Shown here piece after piece: positions 32,548 through 43,405 of a stretch of DNA of 64,000 bases. Each line of letters starts with the position of its first letter. Position 1 is the stretch's first letter. The notes under the pieces were generated by a model. It was not told the origin of the DNA and ran no database searches. It saw nothing but the letters and a program-made list of their open reading frames with translations. A program made the translations under genes and the position numbers. Source of the stretch: Selaginella moellendorffii (taxonomy: Eukaryota > Streptophyta > Lycopodiopsida > Selaginellales > Selaginellaceae); NCBI RefSeq assembly GCF_000143415.4, contig NW_003314387.1:217662-281661 (forward strand). Reading direction: 5' to 3'.

Positions 32548-32612
32548 ACTTTCACTGAGAGTTGAACTCATGTTTACTAAAGGAGTGCTCTGACCAAATG
32601 AGCTATGAAAGC
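32548..32612 (-). pseudogene. tRNA-Thr pseudogene
   Basis: Copy of the tRNA-Thr at 53606-53677 with the acceptor and D arms largely kept but about 7 bases missing around the anticodon stem and variable loop. The 24 bases 5' of the tRNA (ttaacatttataacca.ggcttaa on the plus strand) are also shared with the intact locus, so this is a genomic duplicate rather than a retroposed tRNA. Confidence 0.8.
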
Positions 32613-32672
32613 TTAACATTTATAACCAGGGCTTAATAAATAACTAGGAATCTTGTGTGATTTGGTCATAAT

Positions 32673-32793
32673 GACTTCATGGCAAGGCGCTGGGCTACGG
32701 AACCAGAGATTCTGGGTTCAATCCCCTCTGACGTTGTTTTCCGGTCCTAACAAAAATCGGAAAAAGAAAAAAAAAAGAAAAAGAAAAATGGCA
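32673..32793 (+). mobile_element. Possible tRNA-Arg-derived SINE
   Basis: The head (gacttcatgg...ggcgctgggctacggaaccagagattctgggttcaatcccc) is clearly related to plant tRNA-Arg(ACG): the anticodon loop CTACGGA and a B-box (GGTTCAATCCC) are present while the D-loop is shortened. It runs through a short body into an A-rich tail (about 32763-32790). A pol III head plus A-rich tail is SINE-like. No target duplication was found, so a plain tRNA pseudogene next to an A-run is the alternative. Confidence 0.5.
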
Positions 32794-32980
32794 GCGTACA
32801 ACAAAACGTGTAAAAAAAGTATACCATGAAAGAACAAAAATGGTGCCATGCACTTGGAGCAGAGAGTTGAAGAACCATCTCCACTTGATCGAGTCCACGT
32901 TCTCTTATATACAAGCTCCAGGAGTATCAATTCAGGTGACTCAACCGTTAACGAGAGAAGTTGTCGGGAACTCTACGTGG

Positions 32981-35872
32981 TCAAAAGTTCCAGTATTGCT
33001 TGGAACCAAGCTTCACTGCGTGTTGGACTGCCCTCTTTGCCTGCTCGACATTCTCTTGCAACGTCGAGGATCCAAGAAGGATCAACCAGTCCAAACTTCT
33101 GGCATCTTCGGCCATGCCAGTGACAAGCTCCTCGGCATCAGCCAAGCGACCAGTCCGCCCAAGAAGATCTACAAAACACCCGTAATGCTCCGGTGTGGGA
33201 ACCAGCCCATGATCCGCCACCATGTACTGGAAGTACTTGGAGCCTTCCTCAAGCATCCCAGCATGGCTGCAAGCAAAAAAGATGCTGAGAAAAGATACCT
33301 GGTTGGGAACTATACCCTCCAAGTCCATATCCCGGAACAATCCAATCGCTAGCTTGACATGCCCATTCTGGGCATATGCGACGATCAACGTGTTCCAAGA
33401 CACGGAGTTCCTCACGGGCATGGCTGCAAAGACACGGTTTGCTTCGCGCAAGCTCCCACACTTTCCATACATGTTGAGCAGCGCATTGCCCAAGATGATA
33501 TCGAAGCCGAATCCCAGCTCCATCGCTCGGGCGTGGAAGATCTTTCCCTCGACCAGAGCGTTGCAATCCGCGCAAGTGTCGAGAAGTGTGATGAACGTAA
33601 CGTTGTCCGGCTTGACACCTTCGTTATCCATGCCCCGGAGAATCCCGAGCGCTCGTCTCTGGTCGCCGGTTTGAGTGATCGCCGCTGCCACCGCGTTCCA
33701 TGCAATCGCATCCCTTTGCTGGAGCTTGCCAAACGCGAGCTCGGCTTCCATGGCGTTACCACACCGCCCATACATGTTTACGAGCGTTCCAAGCACCGCG
33801 TCCACGCTCTCGAATCCGCCCTCGCTTGCTTGGCGATGGATCTCTCGGCCCTCGGCGATTGATCCCAGCGTCGCGCACGCATCTAAGACGCTGATGAAAG
33901 TGATCCTGTCGGGGCGAACTCCCTCCCGGATCATCGCCCAGTAAGTCTCTAGCGCTCGTCTTCCATCGCCATTTTGCGCAAAGGCCGAGATCAAAGCGTT
34001 CCACGATACCAAGTCCCGGATTCCCAGAATTCGGTTAAAAACGGACATAGCTTCCTCGAGTCTCTTACACTTTCCATACATCTTGATGAGGCTGTTCGCG
34101 ACGACCACGTTCGAATCCATGCCAACCTCGGCTGCTCGCCTGTGGAAAACGATCCCGGAAGCGAGATCCATGGAGTTTGCGCAAGCATCGATCGTGCTCA
34201 CGAATGTGACATCGTTTGGCTTCACTCCAGAGTGGTCCATCGTCCGGAAGAGCTCCATGGCTTCCTTGTCGCGATCGTTGTCCACGAGAGCACCGATGAG
34301 CGCCGTCCATGTCACAACGTTTCTCTCGGGCATGGACTGAAAGACCGCCTTCGCTCGATCCACACACTTGCATTTTCCATACATGGTCACCAGCGCCGAG
34401 CACGCGACCACGTCGCCGCCATAGCCACTGGCGACGATCCTCTCGTGGAGAGCTCTTCCTTGTTTGATGGCATCGCCACCGTCGTTGGAGCAAGCTTCCA
34501 GCGCGAGCATGAGAGAGACTCTACTCGACTTGCATCCCTCGAGATCCATCTCGCGGAAGATTTGCAGCGCTTCCTTGCCGGATCCACTCTGAGCGTAGGC
34601 CGCGAGGAGCGAGTTCCAGCAAATCGCGTCCTTGCGGCACATCCCGGCGAAAACTTTCCTTGCATCCTCGAGGCTATGGCAGCGAGCATACATGTTGAGC
34701 AGCGCCGTCTGGAGCACCACGTCCTCGCTAGCGATCTTCTTCTCCATCGCGAGAGCATGGATCGTCCTGCCCTGCTCCAGCGAGTTGCATGCATCCACAA
34801 CGCTCAAGAACGTCAGTCGATCCGGCTCGGGGCCGCTGGGATCGTCCAGCATTCTCTGGAAGAGATCGAGAGCTTCTTGGTCTCCATCCTGTGATCGAGA
34901 ATAAGCCGAGATCATCGTGTTCCAGCTCACCACGTCTTTCCGCTTCATGGAATCAAAGAGCGCTCTGGCGGTGTCCAATGATCCTCGCTTGGAGTAGCAA
35001 TCCACGAGGCAATTGGCGATGGAGAGATGGTCGCCATAGCCGGCTTCCACGACGAGCGAGTGCATAAGATCCTCGCGAGCAGTCGAGCTACGATCATCCA
35101 TGATCGAGCTAGACGCGGCGACAATGCTGAGAAAGGTGATGTGGTTGGGCTTGATACCTTCGAGAAGCATCGAGCGAAAGAGCTCCAGCGCCTGGGATCC
35201 ACGATGGTTGTGAGCGCACGCGGATACCAGTGCATTCCAGGTGATGGCATCCTTGAATTCGATCCCCTGGAAGACGAGCGTGGCATGATCTAGCATCCCC
35301 AGCTTGCCGTAAGCGTTGAGCAGCGCTGTGGCGATGGAAGTGGAGCGATCCAGGCCAGCAGCGACGACTAGTGCATGGACCTTGGCCGGATCGGCATTGA
35401 TAGCTCCCATAAACGTGACGCAATTGGGATGCTCGCCGTCGAGCAGCATTTGCCGGAAGAGCGTCAGGGCTTCTCGCATTTGCCCGTTGTGGGCAAATGC
35501 CGCAATCGCAATGTTCCACGAGAAAACATTGCGATCTTCCATCTTGTGGAAGACTTCCAACGAGTCCGCCGCGCGGCCGCACTTTCCATACATTTCCATG
35601 ACGAGATTCGCGAGGAACCTGTGACGCTCGAGGCCGCTGGAGACGATCTGTGCGTGGATGCGCTTACCCTCGCCCAGGGATCCGCGCTCGCGGCATTCTC
35701 GCAGAGCAGCCGCGAAGGCGTCCACCGCTGGCGATCGCTCGTCATCCCTGCAAATCTTCGTTGGATCGAGCGGCGGCTCCTCCTCCTTGTCAAGAACGAT
35801 GCCATGCGATTGCGACGAAAACCATCGCCATCGCCACGGACGCCTTTGCCCTTTGTTAACCACATGGTTCAT
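32981..35872 (-). CDS. Pentatricopeptide repeat protein, long PLS array
   Basis: Intronless 963-residue protein with more than twenty tandem PPR motifs (repeating LLNMYGKCG, VF..M..RNVVSWN, GVKPDNVTF phrases). The Arg/Trp-rich first 25 residues (MNHVVNKGQRRPWRWRWF) suit an organelle targeting peptide. The array runs into E-domain-like sequence (HYGCFVDLLGRTGRL) and ends without E+ or DYW. The first Met is chosen because the next one lies inside the repeats. Its start codon is 22 bp from that of the divergent F-box/LRR gene. Fragments of a close relative lie at 18715-19015 and 21110-22020. Confidence 0.9.
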   Translation of the reverse strand: MNHVVNKGQRRPWRWRWFSSQSHGIVLDKEEEPPLDPTKICRDDERSPAVDAFAAALRECRERGSLGEGKRIHAQIVSSGLERHRFLANLVMEMYGKCGRAADSLEVFHKMEDRNVFSWNIAIAAFAHNGQMREALTLFRQMLLDGEHPNCVTFMGAINADPAKVHALVVAAGLDRSTSIATALLNAYGKLGMLDHATLVFQGIEFKDAITWNALVSACAHNHRGSQALELFRSMLLEGIKPNHITFLSIVAASSSIMDDRSSTAREDLMHSLVVEAGYGDHLSIANCLVDCYSKRGSLDTARALFDSMKRKDVVSWNTMISAYSRSQDGDQEALDLFQRMLDDPSGPEPDRLTFLSVVDACNSLEQGRTIHALAMEKKIASEDVVLQTALLNMYARCHSLEDARKVFAGMCRKDAICWNSLLAAYAQSGSGKEALQIFREMDLEGCKSSRVSLMLALEACSNDGGDAIKQGRALHERIVASGYGGDVVACSALVTMYGKCKCVDRAKAVFQSMPERNVVTWTALIGALVDNDRDKEAMELFRTMDHSGVKPNDVTFVSTIDACANSMDLASGIVFHRRAAEVGMDSNVVVANSLIKMYGKCKRLEEAMSVFNRILGIRDLVSWNALISAFAQNGDGRRALETYWAMIREGVRPDRITFISVLDACATLGSIAEGREIHRQASEGGFESVDAVLGTLVNMYGRCGNAMEAELAFGKLQQRDAIAWNAVAAAITQTGDQRRALGILRGMDNEGVKPDNVTFITLLDTCADCNALVEGKIFHARAMELGFGFDIILGNALLNMYGKCGSLREANRVFAAMPVRNSVSWNTLIVAYAQNGHVKLAIGLFRDMDLEGIVPNQVSFLSIFFACSHAGMLEEGSKYFQYMVADHGLVPTPEHYGCFVDLLGRTGRLADAEELVTGMAEDARSLDWLILLGSSTLQENVEQAKRAVQHAVKLGSKQYWNF

Positions 35873-35894
35873 AAGATTAGGTCAAAGTAGCAAA
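35873..35894. promoter_or_regulatory. 22-bp gap between divergent start codons
   Basis: Only 22 bp separate the ATG of the PPR gene (minus) from the ATG of the F-box/LRR gene (plus). There is no room for two promoters, so transcription of at least one gene must start inside the other's coding region or from a more distant intragenic promoter. No TATA box is seen in the gap. Confidence 0.6.
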
Positions 35895-37744
35895 ATGGGG
35901 AGAACGAGAAGGAAGAGGGCTCGCGATGGCGATGGCGATGGCGATGGCGAGGACGATGCCACCACTGGCGGCCTCGATGACGATACCCTGCTCCACATCT
36001 TCGATCGCATTTCAACGAGGGAGCTCCTCACGCGGGCCGCGCTTGTCTGCCGCCGCTGGAATCGCTTGTGCCAATCTCATGTAAGTAAAGTTCTGTGGTT
36101 AGTGAAGAAGATAAGAGTTGATCTGATGGAGCATGGTATTTCTTCTCGATAGGTGCGTGAGATTGTGCCTCGTTTCGGTGACTTCTCTCGGTGGCTGCAT
36201 TCTTCGGTCTGGCTCAAACCAAAAGACGTCATCAAACTAGCGCGCAAGCACGCATCGACCATCACAAGCATTACTTTTCCTCGGTATGTATGGCTCTTCT
36301 CGCGCTAAATCCTTGCTTATAATCTTGTCCAGATCGCAGAAGGACGCAGAGAAGATTGTCTCTACTGTCTCTGCCCTTCCTCATCTTCGCCACCTCTCTG
36401 CCGCTTTTTCTGATGATAATTTCCCTCCATATCTTGCTGAGGCCCTTTCACCTCACCTCCAGAGCCTGGATGTTTTCAGCCGAGACCATGATGTGTCTAG
36501 TTTTTTCCTTGCATTGCCTTCTCGATGTCCTCATCTCCACACACTGAAGCTTCTGGGTGCGAGTGTGACTTGGCCTAACGGTGACCTTGGCGTCACGCTT
36601 AAAAGCTTCACTTTGTCCCTCACCACGCTCCATATCTCTAGCAGTGACTTTGGTTGGGATCATGTCAATAACATATTCAAATGCTGCTCAAACCTGTCAG
36701 ATCTTGGTGTTGTATCATCCGATCTGTTGATACTCGATCATGCTTCCATCAGCCCAATGCCACCTTCTCTCACGTCTCTCAGGCTTTGTGTCTCCCCTGG
36801 ACTCTCTGTTGCTTATGATCGCTCTGCGCCCTGGAAGTTGATTAAAGACAGTGGCCGCCAGCTCCAAGCCCTTTACGCGGAATCTACGTTTAGTGGAACG
36901 TGGCAAGCAATCTGTAAAGCATGCACCAATCTCAAGGTCCTCGATTTATCTACTTGTGATGAGGTTGTGATTACACAGGTATACTTCCATTTTTACTTTG
37001 TTTTATGTTGATCGAAACACATCCATTGTGCCTTTGCAGTTAGAAGAGAAGGCTCTCTGTAAAATTCCATTTGCTCTTCGGAACCTTGAGAAAGTTTGCC
37101 TTCCAACTGCCAGTGACAATATCCTTGTACAGTTTGGACGTTTTTGCTCTCATCTGATTGAGTTTGAGCTCAATCAACGCTCTCGCAAGACAGGTGCATA
37201 TAATGTGCAAGACAAAGGAATCATGGCTCTGGTAGAAGGATGCAACAAGCTCCAAGTTATGAGTCTTGTTAATTGCACCAACATCACCCATAGATCCATG
37301 AGGTATGAAATGCTTCTTTCACTTTTTCGTTTACACTTCTCCATGATCAAAGATTTCTATAAGGTTTATTGCGTTCCATTGTCCTTGCTTGAGGGCTCTG
37401 AATCTTTTCGGATGCAAGCTTATCGACGATGAGGCTGTTGCAATACTCGTCCCACGATTGAGCAACTCTCTTTACTGCTTGAATCTCGATTGCTGCCCTC
37501 GAATCTCTGCTGCAACGCTGGAGTTTTTCCGAGTGAGTAAACTTTAATTGTTTTCAAGCAAGTTTTTTTTAATAAAAATCTCTTTTCTTGTTATCGCTAG
37601 GAACGAGCATCAAAGGTTGAGCTCTTGGTGATCCATAAAACACTGCACAACAAACTGGGTGCCTTGATTAAATGTATCAAGGCAGATCATCCATTGCTCA
37701 ATATCAAGGCAGGGGCAGGTAGCTCTAATTGTGCTTTGTGGTGA
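35895..37744 (+). CDS. F-box/LRR-repeat protein
   Basis: Exons 35895-36080, 36153-36283, 36333-36978, 37040-37302, 37364-37532 and 37601-37744 close in phase and encode 512 residues. Introns are 49-72 nt. An N-terminal basic stretch (MGRTRRKRARD) and an acidic DGDG run precede an F-box (LDDDTLLHIFDRISTRELLTRAALVCRRWNRLC). The remainder has irregular leucine-rich repeats (LQSLDVF, LHTLKLLG, LKVLDLSTCDE, LQVMSLVNCTNI, LRALNLFGCKL, LYCLNLDCCPRI) of the RNI/cysteine-containing kind. Family members act as SCF substrate receptors; the substrate is unknown. An in-frame upstream Met at 35658 lies inside the opposite-strand PPR gene and is rejected as start because the conserved part begins at 35895. 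Confidence 0.88.
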
Positions 37745-38344
37745 TGTTCTCTGGTAAGTTTAAAAAGTATGTAAACAGGAATGGATCAGTTATGATCCTG
37801 TCACAAGCATGTACCTGCATTTTATTTTTATTTTTTTCTGTTTTTCCGCCACTAGACTTCCAACATTACAAGCTCTGATCCACTGAATTGCCACCCAAGC
37901 TCCTCAGTTGATCTCTGTTTAACACACAGCATGATCATGTTTTCTCTTCTTCCACTTCGAACCTCTGTCATCTTTGTCAGTCTCAGAGTCTGATTCCTGC
38001 ATTCCAGTCATTCTTCTAAGTTTCTAGCAATGAAAAGAAATGCTGTGTTCCACGTTGAAACAGTGTAATCACCTCACTTATTCTCTCCAAACCAACGATT
38101 AACGAAAGCATTACTCTTGTGCTGCAGCTTTTACTCCAGCAATATTCTGCTGTAAAACAATTTCCCAAAGCTAATTGCATCTCCTCCAAATCAAATGCAT
38201 GGACAAGTGCATCTTCTCCAAATCGAATACAGAGACATGCCAATCCACTTGCCCTTCTGTTCCTTCTTGAGAATGTCAAGTCAAAGAGACTTTTTTGGCC
38301 ATCTAAAAGTTTGGGGTTTTAACATGTTAATTGGAGTTTAATTT
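37745..38344. other. 3' flank of the F-box/LRR gene, no gene seen
   Basis: Contains the presumed 3' UTR and AT-rich sequence. A 67-codon plus frame (38119-38322) and its antisense have no recognisable feature. The gypsy LTR starts at 38345. Confidence 0.4.
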
Positions 38345-38523
38345 TGTGAGTGCTTGCAATATGGAAAGGGAATATAAAAAATGTGCATATCAATTAGCCC
38401 AAAAACCTTAATTTATATATTGGAGCGAGAGGTCTGGATTAAAACCAATCCGACGGTTACCAAAATCCTACTACGCTAATATTAGTACACGGCATTGTAA
38501 GTATACACTTAGACCTCACATCA
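38345..38523 (-). repeat. LTR of the minus-strand gypsy element (179 bp)
   Basis: In reverse complement it begins TGATGTGAGG and ends CACTCACA, and matches 47082-47260 along its length, including the tactaatatta, gtgggattttggtagcc-like and gatatgcacattttttgtattcccttt phrases. It is the 3' LTR of the element to its right. Confidence 0.85.
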
Positions 38524-38763
38524 TCCCTCCTCTCGGAATAATGAAAGACCATCAAGATTTTCTTGTAGATGGGCCGGGATTTGGAAGAACATTAGGAGGA
38601 GGCATCAGCAGATTTATATATGTATTGTTGTACCTCAATTGTTCCTGATCCTTTTGTATGAAGGGTTTCAATTGTTGTACATGCACAATTTTTAGAGGAT
38701 CAGCCTACTAAACGTTATGCAGAACCTCATAAACTTGCGGTCCAACTTGCTGCAACACCTGAT

Positions 38764-40501
38764 TGTGAGACACAAAATCCCTAGGCCCCAAAGTAGAGCC
38801 AGAAAGGGTGCCACGTGGTAGTGGCCGAGGCAAAAGCCAAACAAGCGTAACACGTTTGGACTAAAAGCTCCAACTTGGAAGGTCGAGGGCGGGAGTGGAA
38901 CTCCCAACAAAGTGCTCGAGGAGCGAGCACGAGGCAACCAATAAGCAAGGCTCCAAAAAGGACTAACACATGACACGTGGAAGTGTCCGAGATGGACCCG
39001 AGATGGAGTCCAAGGTGGACCTGAGATAGAGTTCGAGATGGACCCGAGATGGAGTCCGAGATGGACCCGAGATGGAGTCCGAGATGGAGTCCGAGGTGGA
39101 CCCGAGATGGAGTCCAAGATGGAGTCCGAGATGGACCCGAGATGGAGTCCGAGATGGAGTCCGAGATGGACCCGAGATGGAGTCCAAGATGGAGTCCAAT
39201 ATGGAGTCCGAGATGGACCTGAGATGGAGTCCGAGATGGACCGAGACGGAGTCCGAGATGGACCTGAGATGGAGTCCGAGATGGACCTAGACGGATTCCG
39301 AGATGGAGTCCAAGATGGAGTCCGAGAAGGACCCGAGATGGAGCTCGAGGTCGAGACCAAGACTGGCACCGAGACCGAGATTGGGACCGAGACCAAGACC
39401 AAGGCCAAGGCCGAGACCGAGCCCGAGCCCGAGTCCGAGTCCGAGTCCGAGTCCGAGTCCAAGTCTGAGTCCGAGTCCGAGTCCGAGTCTGAGTTCAAGT
39501 CTGAAAGGGTGAAAGCCCAAAGTGTTCGTCTCCCAGACCCTGGGGGGTTTGGTGAGCTCCAAAAGTATAGTAAGGGGGAGGACTGCAGTGGAGCCAGTTT
39601 GGCCAGGAAAGGCCAGTTTGGCCCAAAAAGGCTATATCTAGTGTTGGGTGATGAGCTGCCCATTGGGAAGTCCAAGACTAGAGTGAACATGGACCGACAA
39701 GCGGGGTAGCTTGGTGAAGTGTTCAAGAGCCAGCTCTAGTTCCCCCGGGAGATTGACTGGCAGATGCTCCCAGTCCAAGTGTGGGTGGCACTACCTACTT
39801 GGATACCAGGTGTGGCTCAACGGAACCTCGCTCTAAGCCCATGGCTAGAGCACCTAAAGACAGAAGGTGGGGAGAGTACCCAGGAGGTCCGCGTAGGGCT
39901 GCGGTGTTCCGAAATGCTATCCCAAAGTCCCAGACTATGGAAAGGAAAACTAATGATCCTTTGGTGTGGTGACTAATGACACGGTCATGTGGTGAGGAAG
40001 TCCCAGAGGACAGTGGGACTTAATGGTCGGGCCTATGGGCCTTGATCCAGTGGCAGTGTTGGTGAACACGGCCATGGACAGAAAAGGATCTTAGTGGGGA
40101 CTGTTAAAGGGATATTGTGGAAGGTTGTTCCCCATGTCTGTGGGCATCCTAAGGATACTAAGGAGGGGATCTAGAATGATCACTCATGGACGGATGGCCT
40201 AGTCCTTGAGAGACGGGACTGTGATGCAGGTGGTGTTAGACCACCGGTGTGACCAAGGTAAAGGGGCATGGCCTTAGTGTAACAGGCGGATATGTCAATG
40301 GTACCTTGGGGTGTCGGTCATGGGATCAAACACATGGAGCACTTGGACCATGTGCAAAAGTTGAGTGGCGGGGATGCCATTCTCGGGGCTAGCAAGCCCA
40401 AGTCCGAAATAGGACTTATGGAGGTTGTGAATGAGACTCCTCCACGTGGTTGGAGGTGTGGTTAAGTGACTAAAGTAGAATGGAAAAATTAGTCGCTTAC
40501 A
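38764..40501 (+). mobile_element. Solo LTR of the 5.3 kb element family, nested in gypsy
   Basis: Reverse complement of the 5323-7153 LTR with the same ends (TGTGAGAC...CTTACA) and the same minisatellite (about 38985-39500). The interrupted gypsy sequence reads, on its own strand, ...accatATCGG | LTR | ATCAGgtgttg..., and the uninterrupted copy at about 46850 has accatatcaggtgttg, so ATCAG is a 5-bp target duplication with one base changed. No interior sequence or second LTR is present. The open frames through the repeats are not genes. Confidence 0.92.
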
Positions 40502-42733
40502 CCGATATGGTCCTTTCTATTGAGCAAAGAGCCCCTTAGATAAACCATATACCGTAAGATGGGGAAAATAGACTAACACCAAATTATCTACTTTGTACTT
40601 TGCAAATAGATAATGATAGGAGTTGTAGCGCTATTGTTGTCCCACTTGTATGTGGCTTAAGTGTTCAACAAACTCTGCTTGGACAAGTGGAAGAATGCTT
40701 GTTAAATACTGATCCCACAACCTAACATTGGTAGCTCATGGCAATTACAAAGGTAAATTTAGCTCCATTGGTAATATTGGATCAAGACTATATAAAAGTT
40801 TATATGGTGAAACACCAATAGAACTCTGCACCCTTGTGACATATGCATACCGAAGAGATGGCAAATAACCATCCCAATCCAAATGCTGAAAATTCACATA
40901 CTTCGCAATCATTCTTTTGAATGTCCAAACGAGTCGTTCCACCAAACTGTCTAACTATGGATGATAAACACTCGTGAAAGTGTGGCGTATCCCCAACCGA
41001 GATGTCAAAATATGAAATACCTCAGTCATAAATGCGGGACTATTAAAGAATCTATTCCAAACAAAAATGCTGAAACACCACTCGATTGAGGAGGAAGTAT
41101 CCAACAATAGTTGCAAAGGTGTTAGCAAGAGTACCAACTTCCACCCAATAAGTCAAATAGTCAGAAGCAATAATAACATACTCATTACCAATAGTTGATT
41201 GTGGAAAAGGTCCTATAAGATCAAATGCCACCAACTCAAAGGGACGAGAAACTGCAATTGACTCCAATTGTCCTTCTACAGTATGAGGGGGAATATTACG
41301 AGCTTGGCACCAAACATGGCTATACACATACTAAATAATATTATGTCGCATCTCTGGCCAATAGAAAGACCTGTGCAGCTTCTCGGTTACACGACAATGT
41401 CCCATATGCCCACCTAGAACAGGAGAATCATAGTAAACATGGAGAAACCGCGGAATAAACACAGAAGGCACCACTAGCCGTAAATGATCATCAAGATCCA
41501 TCCCCACAAAATAAAGAAGGCTGTTTTCAAGGTGATATTGAGAATGTAAATGCCGGAAAGGCAAGTCATCAATAAGTGATGCAGAATTCTCAAACCCATT
41601 TTGAAGCCTTCGAATCCACGGCTCAATCTTTTGAGCCTTACGAACCTCATCAAGAAAAGGTAGATCTTGCTCTGCAGCTTGTGGATATTGAACGTTAAGT
41701 ATAGCAACCACTAATGGTACAGAATCCTCATCTAGAAAATCCATAGATGCTAGAACAACAAGCTTATCAGAAACATGAGAAGAGAGTGGAGAAGGAAGAG
41801 GAGCTCGAGAAAGGGCATCAGCATTAGCCATAAAACTCCCTGGATGATGAATAACATCAAAATTATATATTTGAAGCTTCAAAGCCCACTGAGCAATATG
41901 ACCAACCAAATTCTTTCACTTAAATAATGAAGTAATGGCAACATGATCACCTTCAAATAACATCCAAGAACCATGTAAATATGCATAAAGTTTCTCAAAA
42001 CCCCAAATTGTTAGTAAACACTCCTTCTCTATCGTGGAATAGTTTACCTCTATTGGTTGTAATGTATGGCTTATATATGCAATAAGATGGTCCTGACCAA
42101 GCACACTTTGGTTCTCTTGCATCAACACACCTCCAAGACTAATATCAGAAGCATCCACACACAAAATAAAAGGTCAAGTGTATTCAAGATGTGCCAAAAC
42201 TGGAGCAGTTGTCAATAGCTCTTTGAGATCCATGAATGCTTGCTCACAATCCGGAGACCAGATGAAAGATGACATTGATGACTTTAGCAATGCTCGCAAT
42301 GATGCAATGTGATAAAAAAGATGATACACAAAACAACCAAGATTTTGCACCTTGCCTAAGAAGCGCTACACATCATTCACACACTTCGGAGTAGGGAACT
42401 TTCGAACATCCACAAATTTGTCAGGATCAATTTGCAAACCCTCACGAGAAATACAGTATCCAAGATAAGTTGTGTCCTTAGACCCAAACACGCACTTCGA
42501 CTGCTTCAGCTTTAAAACAACATCCCGTAGCCAATCCAACACTTTATAAACATCACAAACGTGCTCCTCCCATGTCCCCTCCAAGTGCATCAAGATATCA
42601 TCAATGAAATCAACAGTCACTTTTGGCATATTGCAAAGAACTTCATTCATCATCCATTGGAAAGTTGCTAGAGCATTGTTCAAACCAAATGGCATCATCA
42701 AGAATTCGTACAAACCAAATCGTGTATGAATAG

Positions 42734-43405
42734 TTGGTACAATTGCTTGATGCTATACGCTTGCAATTGAACAACCAAACTCAGTTGATGGCAGCATTCA
42801 CGGCACGTGGTACAACTCCTCCTGCTCTTGGTTCTAATCCTCGTGTTCAGCCGGAGTTCTTTCATGGGAATCTTGGGGATGATGTGTACCATTGGTTCAA
42901 TCACTTCACGGTGATTGCCACATATCATTTTTGGGATGATGCTCGACGTTTGCATGAGTTTCCCACGTGTCTCCAAGGGATAGCATTGCAGTGGTACAAT
43001 GGTTTGAGTGCAGCCACTCGCGAAGATTGGAGTGTTCTCGTGGACATCTTCAAACGCACCTTCAGACATGCCGATGACTGTGATGATGCCTTTCAACAAT
43101 TGCATTGTCTTCGCCTAGGGCCATCTGAGTTGGTAATGCAATTTAGAGTTCATTTCCAAAGTCTTTTGCTTTGTGCGGAGCCAAATGTGTCGGAGCGGAT
43201 CAAGCTAGGAATGTTGTGCCTAGCACTTCATCAAGATATTGTCGGACTTGTGCATACACTTGCTCCCGCCACCCTTGACGATGTTCTTCACTTAGCACAA
43301 CATTATGAGACATCACCTCTTCCACTTCTTGTTGCATGTTCTTTAGCTCCACTTCCTATGGGTGATGGTCTTGTTCCAATGGAGGTTGATGCTACTGATG
43401 CTTGA
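42734..43405 (+). pseudogene. Gag-like open frame of the plus-strand gypsy element
   Basis: A 223-residue frame with retrotransposon gag capsid features (FHGNLGDDVYHWFNHFTVIA, LQGIALQWYNGL, FKRTFRHADD). It is the longest surviving element frame. The zinc-knuckle region would lie just beyond its stop and is degraded, and the N-terminus is probably cut by the junction at about 42730. Confidence 0.75.

Larger units (their letters stand above)
38345..42730 (-). mobile_element. Ty3/gypsy retrotransposon, 5'-truncated, minus strand
   Basis: In element orientation: reverse transcriptase (42713-42366; MPFGLNNA, VDFIDDIL catalytic motif, TTYLGYCISREGL), RNase H (42164-41916; CVDASDISLGGVL, EKECLLTIWGFEKL), integrase zinc-binding and core (41909-40745; HMGHCRVTEKLHRSFYWPEMRH, GNEYVIIASDYLTYWVE), then 3' LTR. 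Domain order RT-RH-INT is Ty3/gypsy. Stops and frameshifts interrupt every domain. Gag, protease and the N-terminal RT are missing, and the element ends abruptly at about 42730 against the oppositely oriented copy. A solo LTR of another family is inserted between the integrase and the LTR. Confidence 0.9.

Noticed and set aside
32668-32740. Functional tRNA-Arg(ACG)
   Set aside because: The D arm is shortened and the acceptor stem does not pair, so it cannot form a normal cloverleaf.
33974-34894. Plus-strand frame of 306 codons inside the 963-residue PPR gene
   Set aside because: Antisense shadow of PPR repeats; similar shadows occur opposite all PPR genes here.
35658-35894. In-frame upstream extension of the F-box/LRR protein
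   Set aside because: It lies entirely within the opposite-strand PPR gene start and has shadow-like composition; the conserved protein starts at 35895.
39038-39709. 223-codon frame of EMESEMDPRWSP repeats
   Set aside because: Same minisatellite in the solo LTR, with no start context or homologue.
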